Shown here in pieces: positions 1-6,668 of a stretch of 17,152 bases of DNA. Numbering within the stretch: position 1 is the first letter of the stretch; each line of letters starts with the position of its first letter. A program made the position numbers and the translations under genes. The stretch is from contig URVW01000052.1 in NCBI GenBank assembly GCA_900551435.1, positions 1 through 17,152 on the forward strand, written 5' to 3'. Source of the stretch: an uncultured Faecalibacterium sp. (GTDB lineage Bacteria; Bacillota; Clostridia; Oscillospirales; Ruminococcaceae). Under the pieces are notes generated by a model. That model did no database searches. It worked only from the letters and a program-made list of their open reading frames with translations, and was not told the origin of the DNA.

Positions 1-182
1 ACTCCTTCGGCGGCGGCCTGATCTACGCTCTGCTGACCGGCAAGAGCACTCAGGATGCTGTTGAGTTCGCTGTTGCTGCTTCTGCTCTGAAGCACTCCAT
101 CGAGGGCGACTACAACATGATGACTGTCTCTGAGGTCGAGAAGCTGGCTGGCGGCGACGGTTCCGGCCGTATCCAGCGCTAA
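1..182 (+). CDS. kdgK: 2-keto-3-deoxygluconate kinase, C-terminal end (partial)
   Basis: The window opens inside a gene whose frame starts at position 3 and ends with TAA at 180-182. The visible 59 residues begin SFGGGLIYALLTG, which matches the anion-hole and catalytic signature of PfkB-family sugar kinases (normally preceded by GAGD), and end with a tail (ALKHSIEGDYN..., then GDGSGRIQR) that I associate with KDG kinases. The enzyme would phosphorylate 2-keto-3-deoxygluconate to KDPG in the cytosol. The stop codon is 19 bases before kduI, so the two are probably cotranscribed, and KduI, KduD and the uxa enzymes downstream all feed the same substrate. The catalytic aspartate lies just outside the window. 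Another PfkB sugar kinase is the alternative; context favours KdgK. Confidence 0.78.
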   Translation, partial: SFGGGLIYALLTGKSTQDAVEFAVAASALKHSIEGDYNMMTVSEVEKLAGGDGSGRIQR

Positions 183-201
183 TTGCAGGAGGGATCCAGA
201 C

Positions 202-1050
202 ATGGATATCCGCTATTCCTGCAATCAGAAGGATTTCAAGCGCTACACCACCGAGGAGATGCGCGACGAGATGCTGATCACCGGTCTGTACAAGGCCGAT
301 GAAGTCGTGGCCGTTTACAGCCATGTGGACCGTATGGTCACGCTGGGCTGCATGCCGGTGCACGAGACGGTCTCCATCGACAAGGGCATCGACGTCTGGG
401 CCAACTTTGGCACGCACTACTTCCTCGAGCGCCGCGAGATCGGCATGTTCAACATCGGCAAGGATTCCACCGGTATCGTCGTGGCCGACGGTGTCGAGTA
501 CAAGCTGGGCTACAAGGACTGCCTGTACATCACCAAGGGCACGAAGGAAGTCACCTTTGCTTCCGCAGATCCCGAGCATCCCGCCAAGTTCTACATGGTC
601 TCCGCTCCGGCACATTGCTCGTATGAGACGCGCCTGATCAAGATGGCCGATGCAAACCATCGTCCTCTGGGCAGCGTTGAGACCTGCAACAAGCGCACCA
701 TCAATCAGTTCATCCATCCGGATGTCCTGAAGACCTGCCAGCTGAGCATGGGCATGACCGAACTGGAGCCGGGTTCCAACTGGAACACGATGCCCAGCCA
801 CACCCATGAGCGGCGGATGGAGATCTACACTTACTTTGAACTGCCCGAGGGGCAGGTGGTGTTCCATATGTGCGGCGAGCCCACGCAGACCCGTCACATC
901 GTGATGCACAACGAGGATGCTGTCATCAGCCCCTCGTGGAGCATCCACAGCGGCGTAGGTACTTCGAATTATACGTTCATCTGGGCGATGGGCGGCGAGA
1001 ACATGGAGTTTGACGACATGGACAACATCGCCACCACCGACCTACGCTAA
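202..1050 (+). CDS. kduI: 5-keto-4-deoxyuronate isomerase KduI
   Basis: This 282-residue protein matches E. coli KduI (278 residues) in length and along most of its sequence as I recall it. It is a cytosolic cupin that converts 5-keto-4-deoxyuronate (from unsaturated galacturonate released by pectate lyases) to 2,5-diketo-3-deoxygluconate. The zinc site known from E. coli KduI (H196, H198, E203, H245) is present, shifted by four: H200 and H202 in MPSHTHERRME, E207, and H249 in WSIHSGVGT. Other conserved blocks are YFLERREIG (73-81), QLSMGMTEL (180-188) and RHIVMHNE (231-238). ATG at 202 follows AGGAGG at 187-192. It lies 19 bases after kdgK and is followed by a strong terminator, so kduI is the last gene of that transcript unless there is readthrough. 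Confidence 0.96.
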   Translation: MDIRYSCNQKDFKRYTTEEMRDEMLITGLYKADEVVAVYSHVDRMVTLGCMPVHETVSIDKGIDVWANFGTHYFLERREIGMFNIGKDSTGIVVADGVEYKLGYKDCLYITKGTKEVTFASADPEHPAKFYMVSAPAHCSYETRLIKMADANHRPLGSVETCNKRTINQFIHPDVLKTCQLSMGMTELEPGSNWNTMPSHTHERRMEIYTYFELPEGQVVFHMCGEPTQTRHIVMHNEDAVISPSWSIHSGVGTSNYTFIWAMGGENMEFDDMDNIATTDLR

Positions 1051-1060
1051 AAAGCACCAT

Positions 1061-1100
1061 AAAAAGCCCCGTACCGGGAACGCCGGTACGGGGCTTTTTG
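1061..1100 (+). terminator. Rho-independent terminator after kduI
   Basis: A 17-base arm (1061-1077, AAAAAGCCCCGTACCGG) pairs perfectly with 1083-1099 around a five-base loop, ending in TTTTT. It lies between kduI and kduD, so kduD either has its own promoter or receives only readthrough. Confidence 0.93.
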
Positions 1101-1143
1101 CTAAAAATTTAACCTGAAACACACACGGGAAAAGGAGAACATC

Positions 1144-1944
1144 ATGGATCTGACTGCATTCGACCTCAAGGGCAAAGTTGCCCTGATCACCGGCGGCGCA
1201 CACGGCATCGGCTTTTCGATCGCCGAGGGCATGGCAAAGTGCGGCGCAACGGTCTGCTTCAACTGCTCCAGCGAAGCAAGCCTTGAAAAGGGCCTTGCCG
1301 CTTACAAGGAAGCCGGCATCGAGGCTCACGGCTACGTTGCGGACGTGACCGACGAAGCCGCTGTCAACGCAATGGTCGCTGCCATCAAGGCCGAAGTCGG
1401 CTCGGTGGACATCCTCGTGAACAACGCCGGCCTGATGAAGCGCGTGCCCATGGTCGAGATGAGCCACGCCGACTTCATCCGCGTCATCGATGTCCACGTC
1501 GGCGGTGCATTCAACTGCTCCAAGGCCGTTCTGCCGGACATGATCGAGAAGCGCGAGGGCAAGATCATCAACATTTGCTCCATGATGAGCGAGCTGGGCC
1601 GCGAGACCGTCTCCGCCTACGCCGCCGCCAAGGGTGCGCTGAAGATGCTGACCAAGAACATCGCTTCCGAGTACGGCGAGTACAACATCCAGTGCAACGG
1701 CATGGGTCCCGGCTACATCGCCACCGCCCAGACCGCACCTCTGCGCGAGATCCAGCCCGACGGCAGCCGCCATCCGTTCGATCAGTTCATCGTCGCCAAG
1801 ACCCCCGCTGGCCGCTGGGGCGACCCGGAGGACATGGTGGGTCCCTGCGTGTTCCTCGCATCCCACGCTTCCGATTTCGTAAACGGCCAGATCCTCTACG
1901 CCGACGGCGGCATCCTCGCCTACATCGGCCGTCAGCCTAAATAA
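1144..1944 (+). CDS. kduD: 2-dehydro-3-deoxy-D-gluconate 5-dehydrogenase (KduD-type short-chain dehydrogenase)
   Basis: A 266-residue classical short-chain dehydrogenase/reductase. The cofactor motif TGGAHGIG is at residues 16-23, the NNAG motif at 93-96, and the catalytic Ser146, Tyr159 and Lys163 are in the usual spacing. The C-terminal PAGRWGDPEDM (221-231) and the following VFLAS...DFVNGQIL...DGG are shared by KduD and gluconate 5-dehydrogenases. Next to kduI it most likely carries out the next step, reducing 2,5-diketo-3-deoxygluconate to KDG with NAD(P)H. It is slightly longer than E. coli KduD (253). The ATG at 1144 follows AAAAGGAG at 1130-1137. Gluconate 5-dehydrogenase is the main alternative and cannot be excluded from sequence alone. 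Confidence 0.85.
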   Translation: MDLTAFDLKGKVALITGGAHGIGFSIAEGMAKCGATVCFNCSSEASLEKGLAAYKEAGIEAHGYVADVTDEAAVNAMVAAIKAEVGSVDILVNNAGLMKRVPMVEMSHADFIRVIDVHVGGAFNCSKAVLPDMIEKREGKIINICSMMSELGRETVSAYAAAKGALKMLTKNIASEYGEYNIQCNGMGPGYIATAQTAPLREIQPDGSRHPFDQFIVAKTPAGRWGDPEDMVGPCVFLASHASDFVNGQILYADGGILAYIGRQPK

Positions 1945-1973
1945 GTTTTCCACATTTTTTCTTCAAACAGTGG

Positions 1974-2023
1974 AACAGCCCCCCGGTCAGACAGGTCATC
2001 CTGTCCAGCCGGGGGCTGTTTTT
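1974..2023 (+). terminator. Terminator after kduD, between convergent genes
   Basis: AACAGCCCCC (1974-1983) pairs with GGGGGCTGTT (2011-2020), with an inner ACAGG/CCTGT hairpin (1991-1995 / 2000-2004) and a T-run at 2019-2023. The T-run favours termination of kduD transcripts. The opposite strand is less T-rich, so termination of the LRR lipoprotein gene here is possible but weaker. Confidence 0.85.
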
Positions 2024-2029
2024 CTGCTT

Positions 2030-3124
2030 TCACGCCAGCCAATACATCAGCCGGTTCCACCATTTGACCGGGTTGAAGCTCTCCGGGGTGTCCATCAGCC
2101 ACTCGATGCCGAGGTCCTGCAGATTCACGCTGTGGTCTGCGGCCTTGGTGTAGGAGACATCCAGCCCGCGCAGATTCGGCGAACCCGCCGCGATCTGCTT
2201 GCACAGGGTCGTCGTGACGCCCACATGGTTCGTCAGGTCGAGATAGCGCAGGGCCGACATCCGGGTCAACGGCTCATAATCCAGCTTCTTATAAGTCGTC
2301 TGGTCGGCCATGCCGACGCCCATATCCAAGAACTCCACCTTCGTGCGGGTCAGCGGTTCCAAGCTGGGATAGGTCGTCCCGGTCCCGATGCCCAGATAAT
2401 ACAGCGCTGGAAGATCTGCCAGCGGCTCCAGCGACACAAGATCATCCGATATCAGGAACACGCGGGAAAGCTTTTTCAGGCCGCTCAGGGGCGTCAGATC
2501 CAGCGTGCCGCAGTTGTACAGCTCCAAGCTTTCCAGCTCAGTCAACGCCGACAGAGGCTCCAGTGTCTCCGGCTTCGCGCCATGGAGCGACAGGACCTTC
2601 AGCTGAGGGCCGGATTCCAACCCGGAAAGGTCGGTCAGGCCGTCATAGGGCACTTTCGAGCTGTACGAGAACGCCTGTAAGCTGTCAAAATAGCGCAGGT
2701 CCTCCAAGCTGGTCAGGTTGTCAAAGGAGCCGCCCTCGGCTAAATAAGACGCATTCTTGGCGCTGTCGGAGGTGTTGAAGGTCTCGCCCTCGGTCGGTTC
2801 GGTCCACGCGGCATCGACGCCGTTCGAGTTCACCCGCAGGACCTGAATCTCCCACACGTCGCTGCGGCGGATGTCCCCTTCCGGCTTGTTCAACAGAGCG
2901 CGGATGTGTGCTTCCATGGCAGGGTCGGCCCACTGGATGACGGCATCTTCGCCGTGTTCCACAGTCTGGGGCGAAAATTCCAGCTGACGTTCGGCGACCG
3001 CCCACTTGGTCATCTCGCTGCGGCTGTCCGGATACTCGGCATTGGGCTTTGCCGCCGTGCCCGAACAGGCACAGAGCAGCAGCGCCGCCGCAAGGATGAA
3101 CGCGAAACAATTTCTTCGTTTCAT
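2030..3124 (-). CDS. Leucine-rich repeat lipoprotein
   Basis: A 364-residue protein with a lipoprotein signal peptide: MKRR, then a hydrophobic stretch to LLLCAC, giving lipidation at Cys20 (lipobox LCAC). After about 130 residues without recognisable domain, residues from about 165 on form leucine-rich repeats of the short bacterial type, with units such as LKVLSLHG, LESLELYN, LEPLADLPALYYLGIG, VEFLDMGV and LRYLDLTN. This predicts a protein anchored on the outer face of the membrane, with a curved solenoid for binding proteins or glycans; the ligand is unknown. The start is supported by AGGAGG just upstream and by a near-consensus promoter (3157-3186). It converges on kduD and diverges from another lipoprotein gene. 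No enzymatic motif was seen. Confidence 0.85.
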   Translation of the reverse strand: MKRRNCFAFILAAALLLCACSGTAAKPNAEYPDSRSEMTKWAVAERQLEFSPQTVEHGEDAVIQWADPAMEAHIRALLNKPEGDIRRSDVWEIQVLRVNSNGVDAAWTEPTEGETFNTSDSAKNASYLAEGGSFDNLTSLEDLRYFDSLQAFSYSSKVPYDGLTDLSGLESGPQLKVLSLHGAKPETLEPLSALTELESLELYNCGTLDLTPLSGLKKLSRVFLISDDLVSLEPLADLPALYYLGIGTGTTYPSLEPLTRTKVEFLDMGVGMADQTTYKKLDYEPLTRMSALRYLDLTNHVGVTTTLCKQIAAGSPNLRGLDVSYTKAADHSVNLQDLGIEWLMDTPESFNPVKWWNRLMYWLA

Positions 3125-3156
3125 AGAAGCACCTCCTGTTTTTCTTTTCTGTCTAA

Positions 3157-3186
3157 ATCATATCATTTTGATATCACTATTGTCAA
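3157..3186 (-). promoter_or_regulatory. Promoter of the LRR lipoprotein gene
   Basis: Read on the minus strand, TTGACA (3186-3181) and TATGAT (3162-3157) are separated by 18 bases, near-consensus for the housekeeping sigma factor. Transcription would start about 25 bases upstream of the ATG. Confidence 0.75.
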
Positions 3187-3282
3187 TAGTATTTTTGAAC
3201 ACTTCGCCCGTGCGACTGGCAAAATGCAACAATCGCTCTAAAAATCGTTTGATTTTTTCACATTTTTGTAAAGTATTTTTTC

Positions 3283-3310
3283 TTGCATTTCAGATCGAAA
3301 TGTGTATAAT
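3283..3310 (+). promoter_or_regulatory. Promoter of the Ser-rich lipoprotein gene
   Basis: TTGCAT (3283-3288) and a perfect TATAAT (3305-3310) are separated by 16 bases, with T-rich sequence upstream of the -35. The predicted start near 3317 leaves a leader of about 68 bases. Confidence 0.72.
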
Positions 3311-3384
3311 AGTTACTCGTGAGCAACTCTCACACGAAGCTGTTCATGAAAGACTTTTTTGCATCTAGCAAGGAGAATACATCC

Positions 3385-3852
3385 ATGAAACTGAAAAATG
3401 TTGCTGTTGTCGCGGCTGCTCTGGCACTGGCTGTCGGCATGACCGCTTGCGGTTCTTCTTCCTCTACCGCATCTTCCACCGCTTCTTCTGTGTCTTCCTC
3501 CGCTGCCGCTTCCTCCGAGGCTGCTTCTTCCGAGGCCGAGGCTCAGCCCGCTGAGTACACCGTTTACAACACCACCGGTTCTACCGTGACCGAGCTGTAC
3601 CTGTACACCGCCGGTTCCGAGGAGAAGGGTGAGAATCTGGCTGGCGAGGGTCTGGCTGACGGCGAGAGCGTCGTTCTGACCCTGCCCGAGGATGCTGACC
3701 AGTCCGCAAAGTACGTTCTCGAGTTCACCACCGAGGACGGCAGCACCCAGAGCTTCGAGACTCTGAGCTACGAGGTCACCCCCATTTCCCTGCTGAGCGT
3801 TGACGCTGCCGCAGGTGCTACCCCCATCGCTTTCGCTGCTCCTGAGCAGTAA
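3385..3852 (+). CDS. Small secreted lipoprotein with Ser/Ala-rich linker
   Basis: I chose ATG at 3385 because AAGGAG (3370-3375) precedes it and the peptide then begins MKLKNVAVVAAALALAVGMTAC, a clean lipoprotein signal with Cys22 as the lipidated residue. A longer reading from 3319 would put a hydrophilic tail before the signal and overlap the promoter. The 155-residue product has a Ser/Ala/Thr linker (about 23-55) and then a roughly 100-residue acidic domain with the pattern YTVYNTTGSTVTELYLY and GENLAGEGLADGES, which suggests a small beta-sandwich. I do not recognise a function. It has its own promoter and a strong terminator, so it is monocistronic. Confidence 0.82.
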   Translation: MKLKNVAVVAAALALAVGMTACGSSSSTASSTASSVSSSAAASSEAASSEAEAQPAEYTVYNTTGSTVTELYLYTAGSEEKGENLAGEGLADGESVVLTLPEDADQSAKYVLEFTTEDGSTQSFETLSYEVTPISLLSVDAAAGATPIAFAAPEQ

Positions 3853-3874
3853 TCCTTCGGTTCTGAACAGAACC

Positions 3875-3940
3875 TAAAAAATCCCCCAGAATCGGGCGGC
3901 GTGCCACACGGCATCGCGGTTCCGACTCTGGGGGATTTTA
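3875..3940 (+). terminator. Bidirectional terminator between the lipoprotein gene and the epimerase gene
   Basis: AAAATCCCCCAGA (3878-3890) pairs with TCTGGGGGATTTT (3927-3939), with CGG/CCG pairing further in. A-rich and T-rich flanks on both sides make it suitable for both convergent genes (stop at 3852 on +, stop at 3949 on -). Confidence 0.88.
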
Positions 3941-3948
3941 TCGTTTTC

Positions 3949-4830
3949 TTAGACCTTCTCGATGGTGATGGTCCACTCGCTGGTCAGCGCCTCGTCCGGC
4001 TCCAGCACCTCGTGCTTGCCGTCCTCATTGACGCTGTTTGCCCAGCCGTTCCACGGCTCCATGCAGACGAAGTTCTCGGCATCCTGCTGCCAGAGCACGC
4101 CGTTCGGGAAGCTCTCGTCGGCATCGACCGTGACCTTGTGGCCGTTGCCCTTATCGGTGAAGCTCATCGGGAACTCCACGCCGGTCAGCAGACGGATGGT
4201 GTTGTCTGCGCCTTCCTTGCGGGTCAGGGTGATCTTCTCGGGGGCAGCGGGCTGCTCGCCCTTGGCGTTCTCCGAGCAGGTCTTGCACTTGATGTCGAAG
4301 TCCACGTTCTGCAGCTCAGAAGCGATGAAGTAGGGGTGATAACCGAAGCTGAAGGGCATCGGGACTTCGCCCTCATTGATGACCGTCATGGTGATGGAAG
4401 CGGTGTTGCCGTCCAGATTGTAGTTCACCAGCAGGGTGAAATCGAACGGATAGAGGAACTTGGTCAGCGGGGTGGACTCGAGGATGAGGGTCACGCCGTC
4501 GGGACCGACGCTCTCCACTTCCCATGCGCACAGGTCGGCGAAGCCATGTGTCTCCATCGGATAAGCCTTGCCGTCGAACATGTGGACGCCGCCGTCCGGG
4601 TTGCCGCAGCTGGGGAACAGCACGGGCACGCCGAAGCGGGGGCGGTTGCACTCGCTGAAGTTGGGGCGGCGGGTCCAGATGTACTCGTCGCCGTCGAGGG
4701 TAAAGCCGGTGATCATACCGCCGCGCTCGGGGGTGATGGTCAGGCTGGTCTTGGCAGCGGGGTCGGTGATGACGTACTGCTCATAGCAGGCGTTGCCCTC
4801 GGTGACATACTGGGTGGTGATCTGATTCAT
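3949..4830 (-). CDS. Aldose 1-epimerase family protein (galactose-mutarotase fold)
   Basis: A 293-residue protein of the aldose 1-epimerase superfamily. The conserved catalytic positions can be assigned: His95 in METHGFAD, His165 in SFGYHPYF (the probable general acid) and Glu258 in VCMEPWNGW (the probable base). The VPVLFPSCGN block (68-77) is typical of the subgroup containing LacX-like and unassigned mutarotases. It would interconvert alpha and beta anomers of a sugar in the cytosol. Lying downstream of uxaB-uxaA on the same strand, it may act on galacturonate or another pectin-derived sugar; this is inference. The start follows a good GGAGG (about 4841-4845 on the minus strand). A MITE-like repeat separates it from uxaA, so cotranscription would need readthrough of that structured element. 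Confidence 0.85.
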   Translation of the reverse strand: MNQITTQYVTEGNACYEQYVITDPAAKTSLTITPERGGMITGFTLDGDEYIWTRRPNFSECNRPRFGVPVLFPSCGNPDGGVHMFDGKAYPMETHGFADLCAWEVESVGPDGVTLILESTPLTKFLYPFDFTLLVNYNLDGNTASITMTVINEGEVPMPFSFGYHPYFIASELQNVDFDIKCKTCSENAKGEQPAAPEKITLTRKEGADNTIRLLTGVEFPMSFTDKGNGHKVTVDADESFPNGVLWQQDAENFVCMEPWNGWANSVNEDGKHEVLEPDEALTSEWTITIEKV

Positions 4831-4850
4831 AGAAAGTACCTCCTTATTCG

Positions 4851-5091
4851 CCCTCTCAGGCGCTGCGCGCCAGCTCTCCCATAGGGAGAGCCATTGGCAT
4901 ATCGGATAAAAACAACTTTACCCGTAAAAAACCGGGCCCTGTTCTCATTGGCAGCAGCAGCTTGCCAAGACAGCAGAGCCCAGCGCTTTCCGAGACATTC
5001 TTTCCTCTTCGTTCAGCAGAGCCAAAACCGGCCCGCCAGAGGCTCTCCCTGTGGGAGAGCTGGCAAAGCCGCAAGGCTTTGACTGAGAGGG
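4851..5091 (-). repeat. MITE-like repeat, copy 1
   Basis: A 241-bp element with inverted termini CCCTCTCAG (4851-4859) and CTGAGAGGG (5083-5091). Each end carries the same two nested hairpins: GGCGC/GCGCC (4859-4871) then GCTCTCCC/GGGAGAGC (4873-4891) on the left, and GCTCTCCC/GGGAGAGC (5042-5060) then AAAGCC/GGCTTT (5065-5080) on the right. It encodes no transposase. Its reverse complement aligns with copy 2 (16021-16321) at both ends and through a subterminal GCCGGTTTTGG, which shows common descent. It touches the uxaA stop codon on one side and ends about 6 bases from the epimerase Shine-Dalgarno on the other, so it fills the whole intergenic space. Confidence 0.85.
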
Positions 5092-6582
5092 TTACAGAAC
5101 GACGCCGTCCTTGAAGATGGAGATCTCGCGGAAGCCGTGCTTTTCGGCCTTGGTCTGCTCACCGCTTGCAACGCGGATGACCAGATCCAGCAAGCCCTGT
5201 GCCGTCTCGTCGATGGTCTTTTCGCCGTCAGCGATGACACCGGTGTTGTAGTCGATCCAGCCGGACTTCTTCTCCGCCAGCGGGGTGTTGGTGGAGATCT
5301 TCAGGGTGGGAGCCGGAGCCGAGAACGGAGTACCGCGGCCGGTGGAGAACAGGATCAGGTGCGCACCTGCGGCGGTCATGGCCGTTGCAGACACCAGATC
5401 GTTGCCGGGGCCATAAAGCATGTTCAGACCCTTGGTCACCACGGGGTCGCCGTAGCCGATAACGTCCATGATGGGAGCCGTGCCGCCCTTCTGGACGCAG
5501 CCGCAGCTCTTATCTTCCAGCGTGGTGATGCCGCCCTGCTTGTTGCCCGGAGACGGGTTATCGTAGACGACCTCATTGTGGCTGATGAAGTATTCCTTGA
5601 AGCCGTTGATCATCTGCTCGGCCTTGACAAAGACATCGTGGTTGATGCAGCGGTCCATCAGGAAGCCCTCTGCGCCGAACATCTCAGGCACTTCGGTCAG
5701 AACGGTAGAACCGCCGCGCTGGCCCATCATGTCGGAGAAGCGGCCGATGGTGGGGTTGGCGGTGATGCCGGACAGGCCGTCAGAACCGCCGCACTTCATG
5801 CCGACCACCAGCTCGCTGACGGGGATCGGCTCACGCTTGAACTGGCCCGCATAAGCAGCCAGCTCCTTCAGGATGTCTCGGGCGGCGCTGAACTCGTCGT
5901 CCACATCCTGACAGGTCAGGAACTTCACGCGGTCGTGGTCATACTCGCCCAGCTCCTCAACGAACTGATCATGCTGCAGGTTCTCGCAGCCCAGATGGAG
6001 CACGAGGACAGCGGCAGCGTTCGGATGACGGACCAGTGCAGCCAGCAGCTTGCGGGTCTGGGCATGGTCGTGGCCGGTCTGGCTGCAGCCGAACGGATGG
6101 GTGAAGGTGTACAGGCCCTCGATGGTCCCGGTGACGAGGTCCTGATTGTCATTCACGATCTTCTTGGCGATGTCGTTGACACAGCCGACGGTCGGGATGA
6201 TCCAGATCTCGTTGCGGATGGCGGCGCGGCCGTCCTTGCGGCGGAAGCCCATGAAGGTCTCCGGAGCCACCTTGGGCAGCGGAGCGAGGTCCGGAGACGG
6301 ATTATAGCTGTACTCCACCTCGCCGGAAAGGTTGGTGTGGACGTTGTGGGTGTGCATCCAAGTGCCCGGTTCTGCATCTGCAGTCGCGTGGCCGATGGGG
6401 AAGCCGTACTTGATGACGTTCTCGCCGTTCTTGATGGGCTTGACCGCCATCTTGTGACCCTGCGGGATATCCTCCAGCGCGGTGACGGATAGGCCGTCCA
6501 CCTCGACCAGCGTGCCCTTGGCGATGGGATGCAGCGCGACCACAACGTTATCGATGGGGCTGATATGAATTGCCTGCGGCAT
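5092..6582 (-). CDS. uxaA: Altronate dehydratase UxaA
   Basis: A 496-residue protein, the same size as E. coli UxaA (495). It has an N-terminal SAF domain (about 1-95, including MHTHNVHTNL, where histidines near 77-82 are expected in the metal site) and a large UxaA/GarD catalytic region with GFRRKDGRAAIRNEIWIIPTVGC, THPFGCSQ, GCENLQ, MKCGGSDGLSGITANP and EDKSCGCVQKGG. It dehydrates D-altronate to 2-keto-3-deoxygluconate using Fe2+ or Mn2+ in the cytosol. The start follows AGGAG. It is 86 bases downstream of uxaB on the same strand with a hairpin between. The TAA stop directly abuts the terminus of a MITE-like repeat. The C-terminus (FKDGVVL) looks complete. Confidence 0.96.
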   Translation of the reverse strand: MPQAIHISPIDNVVVALHPIAKGTLVEVDGLSVTALEDIPQGHKMAVKPIKNGENVIKYGFPIGHATADAEPGTWMHTHNVHTNLSGEVEYSYNPSPDLAPLPKVAPETFMGFRRKDGRAAIRNEIWIIPTVGCVNDIAKKIVNDNQDLVTGTIEGLYTFTHPFGCSQTGHDHAQTRKLLAALVRHPNAAAVLVLHLGCENLQHDQFVEELGEYDHDRVKFLTCQDVDDEFSAARDILKELAAYAGQFKREPIPVSELVVGMKCGGSDGLSGITANPTIGRFSDMMGQRGGSTVLTEVPEMFGAEGFLMDRCINHDVFVKAEQMINGFKEYFISHNEVVYDNPSPGNKQGGITTLEDKSCGCVQKGGTAPIMDVIGYGDPVVTKGLNMLYGPGNDLVSATAMTAAGAHLILFSTGRGTPFSAPAPTLKISTNTPLAEKKSGWIDYNTGVIADGEKTIDETAQGLLDLVIRVASGEQTKAEKHGFREISIFKDGVVL

Positions 6583-6616
6583 AGTGTAATCTCCTCAAAA
6601 CTCTCTTACAAGCAGA

Positions 6617-6647
6617 AAAGGGCTGCTGCCCTCAGCAGCAGCCCTTT
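6617..6647 (-). terminator. Hairpin between uxaB and uxaA, possible attenuator
   Basis: AAAGGGCTGCTG (6617-6628) pairs perfectly with CAGCAGCCCTTT (6636-6647) around a seven-base loop. On the transcribed minus strand the following sequence is only moderately T-rich (CTTTTCTGC), so it may be a partial terminator or an mRNA processing or stability element that lowers uxaA relative to uxaB. Confidence 0.6.
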
Positions 6648-6668
6648 CTTGTTCTCTTTACGAACGGA

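Noticed and set aside
3319..3384. Upstream extension of the small lipoprotein from 3319
   Set aside because: It would place a hydrophilic tail before a clean lipoprotein signal and begins almost at the predicted transcription start. AAGGAG supports 3385.
4856..5074. A 72-residue minus-strand frame inside MITE copy 1
   Set aside because: It is built from the repeat's hairpins, has no ribosome site, and is not preserved in copy 2.
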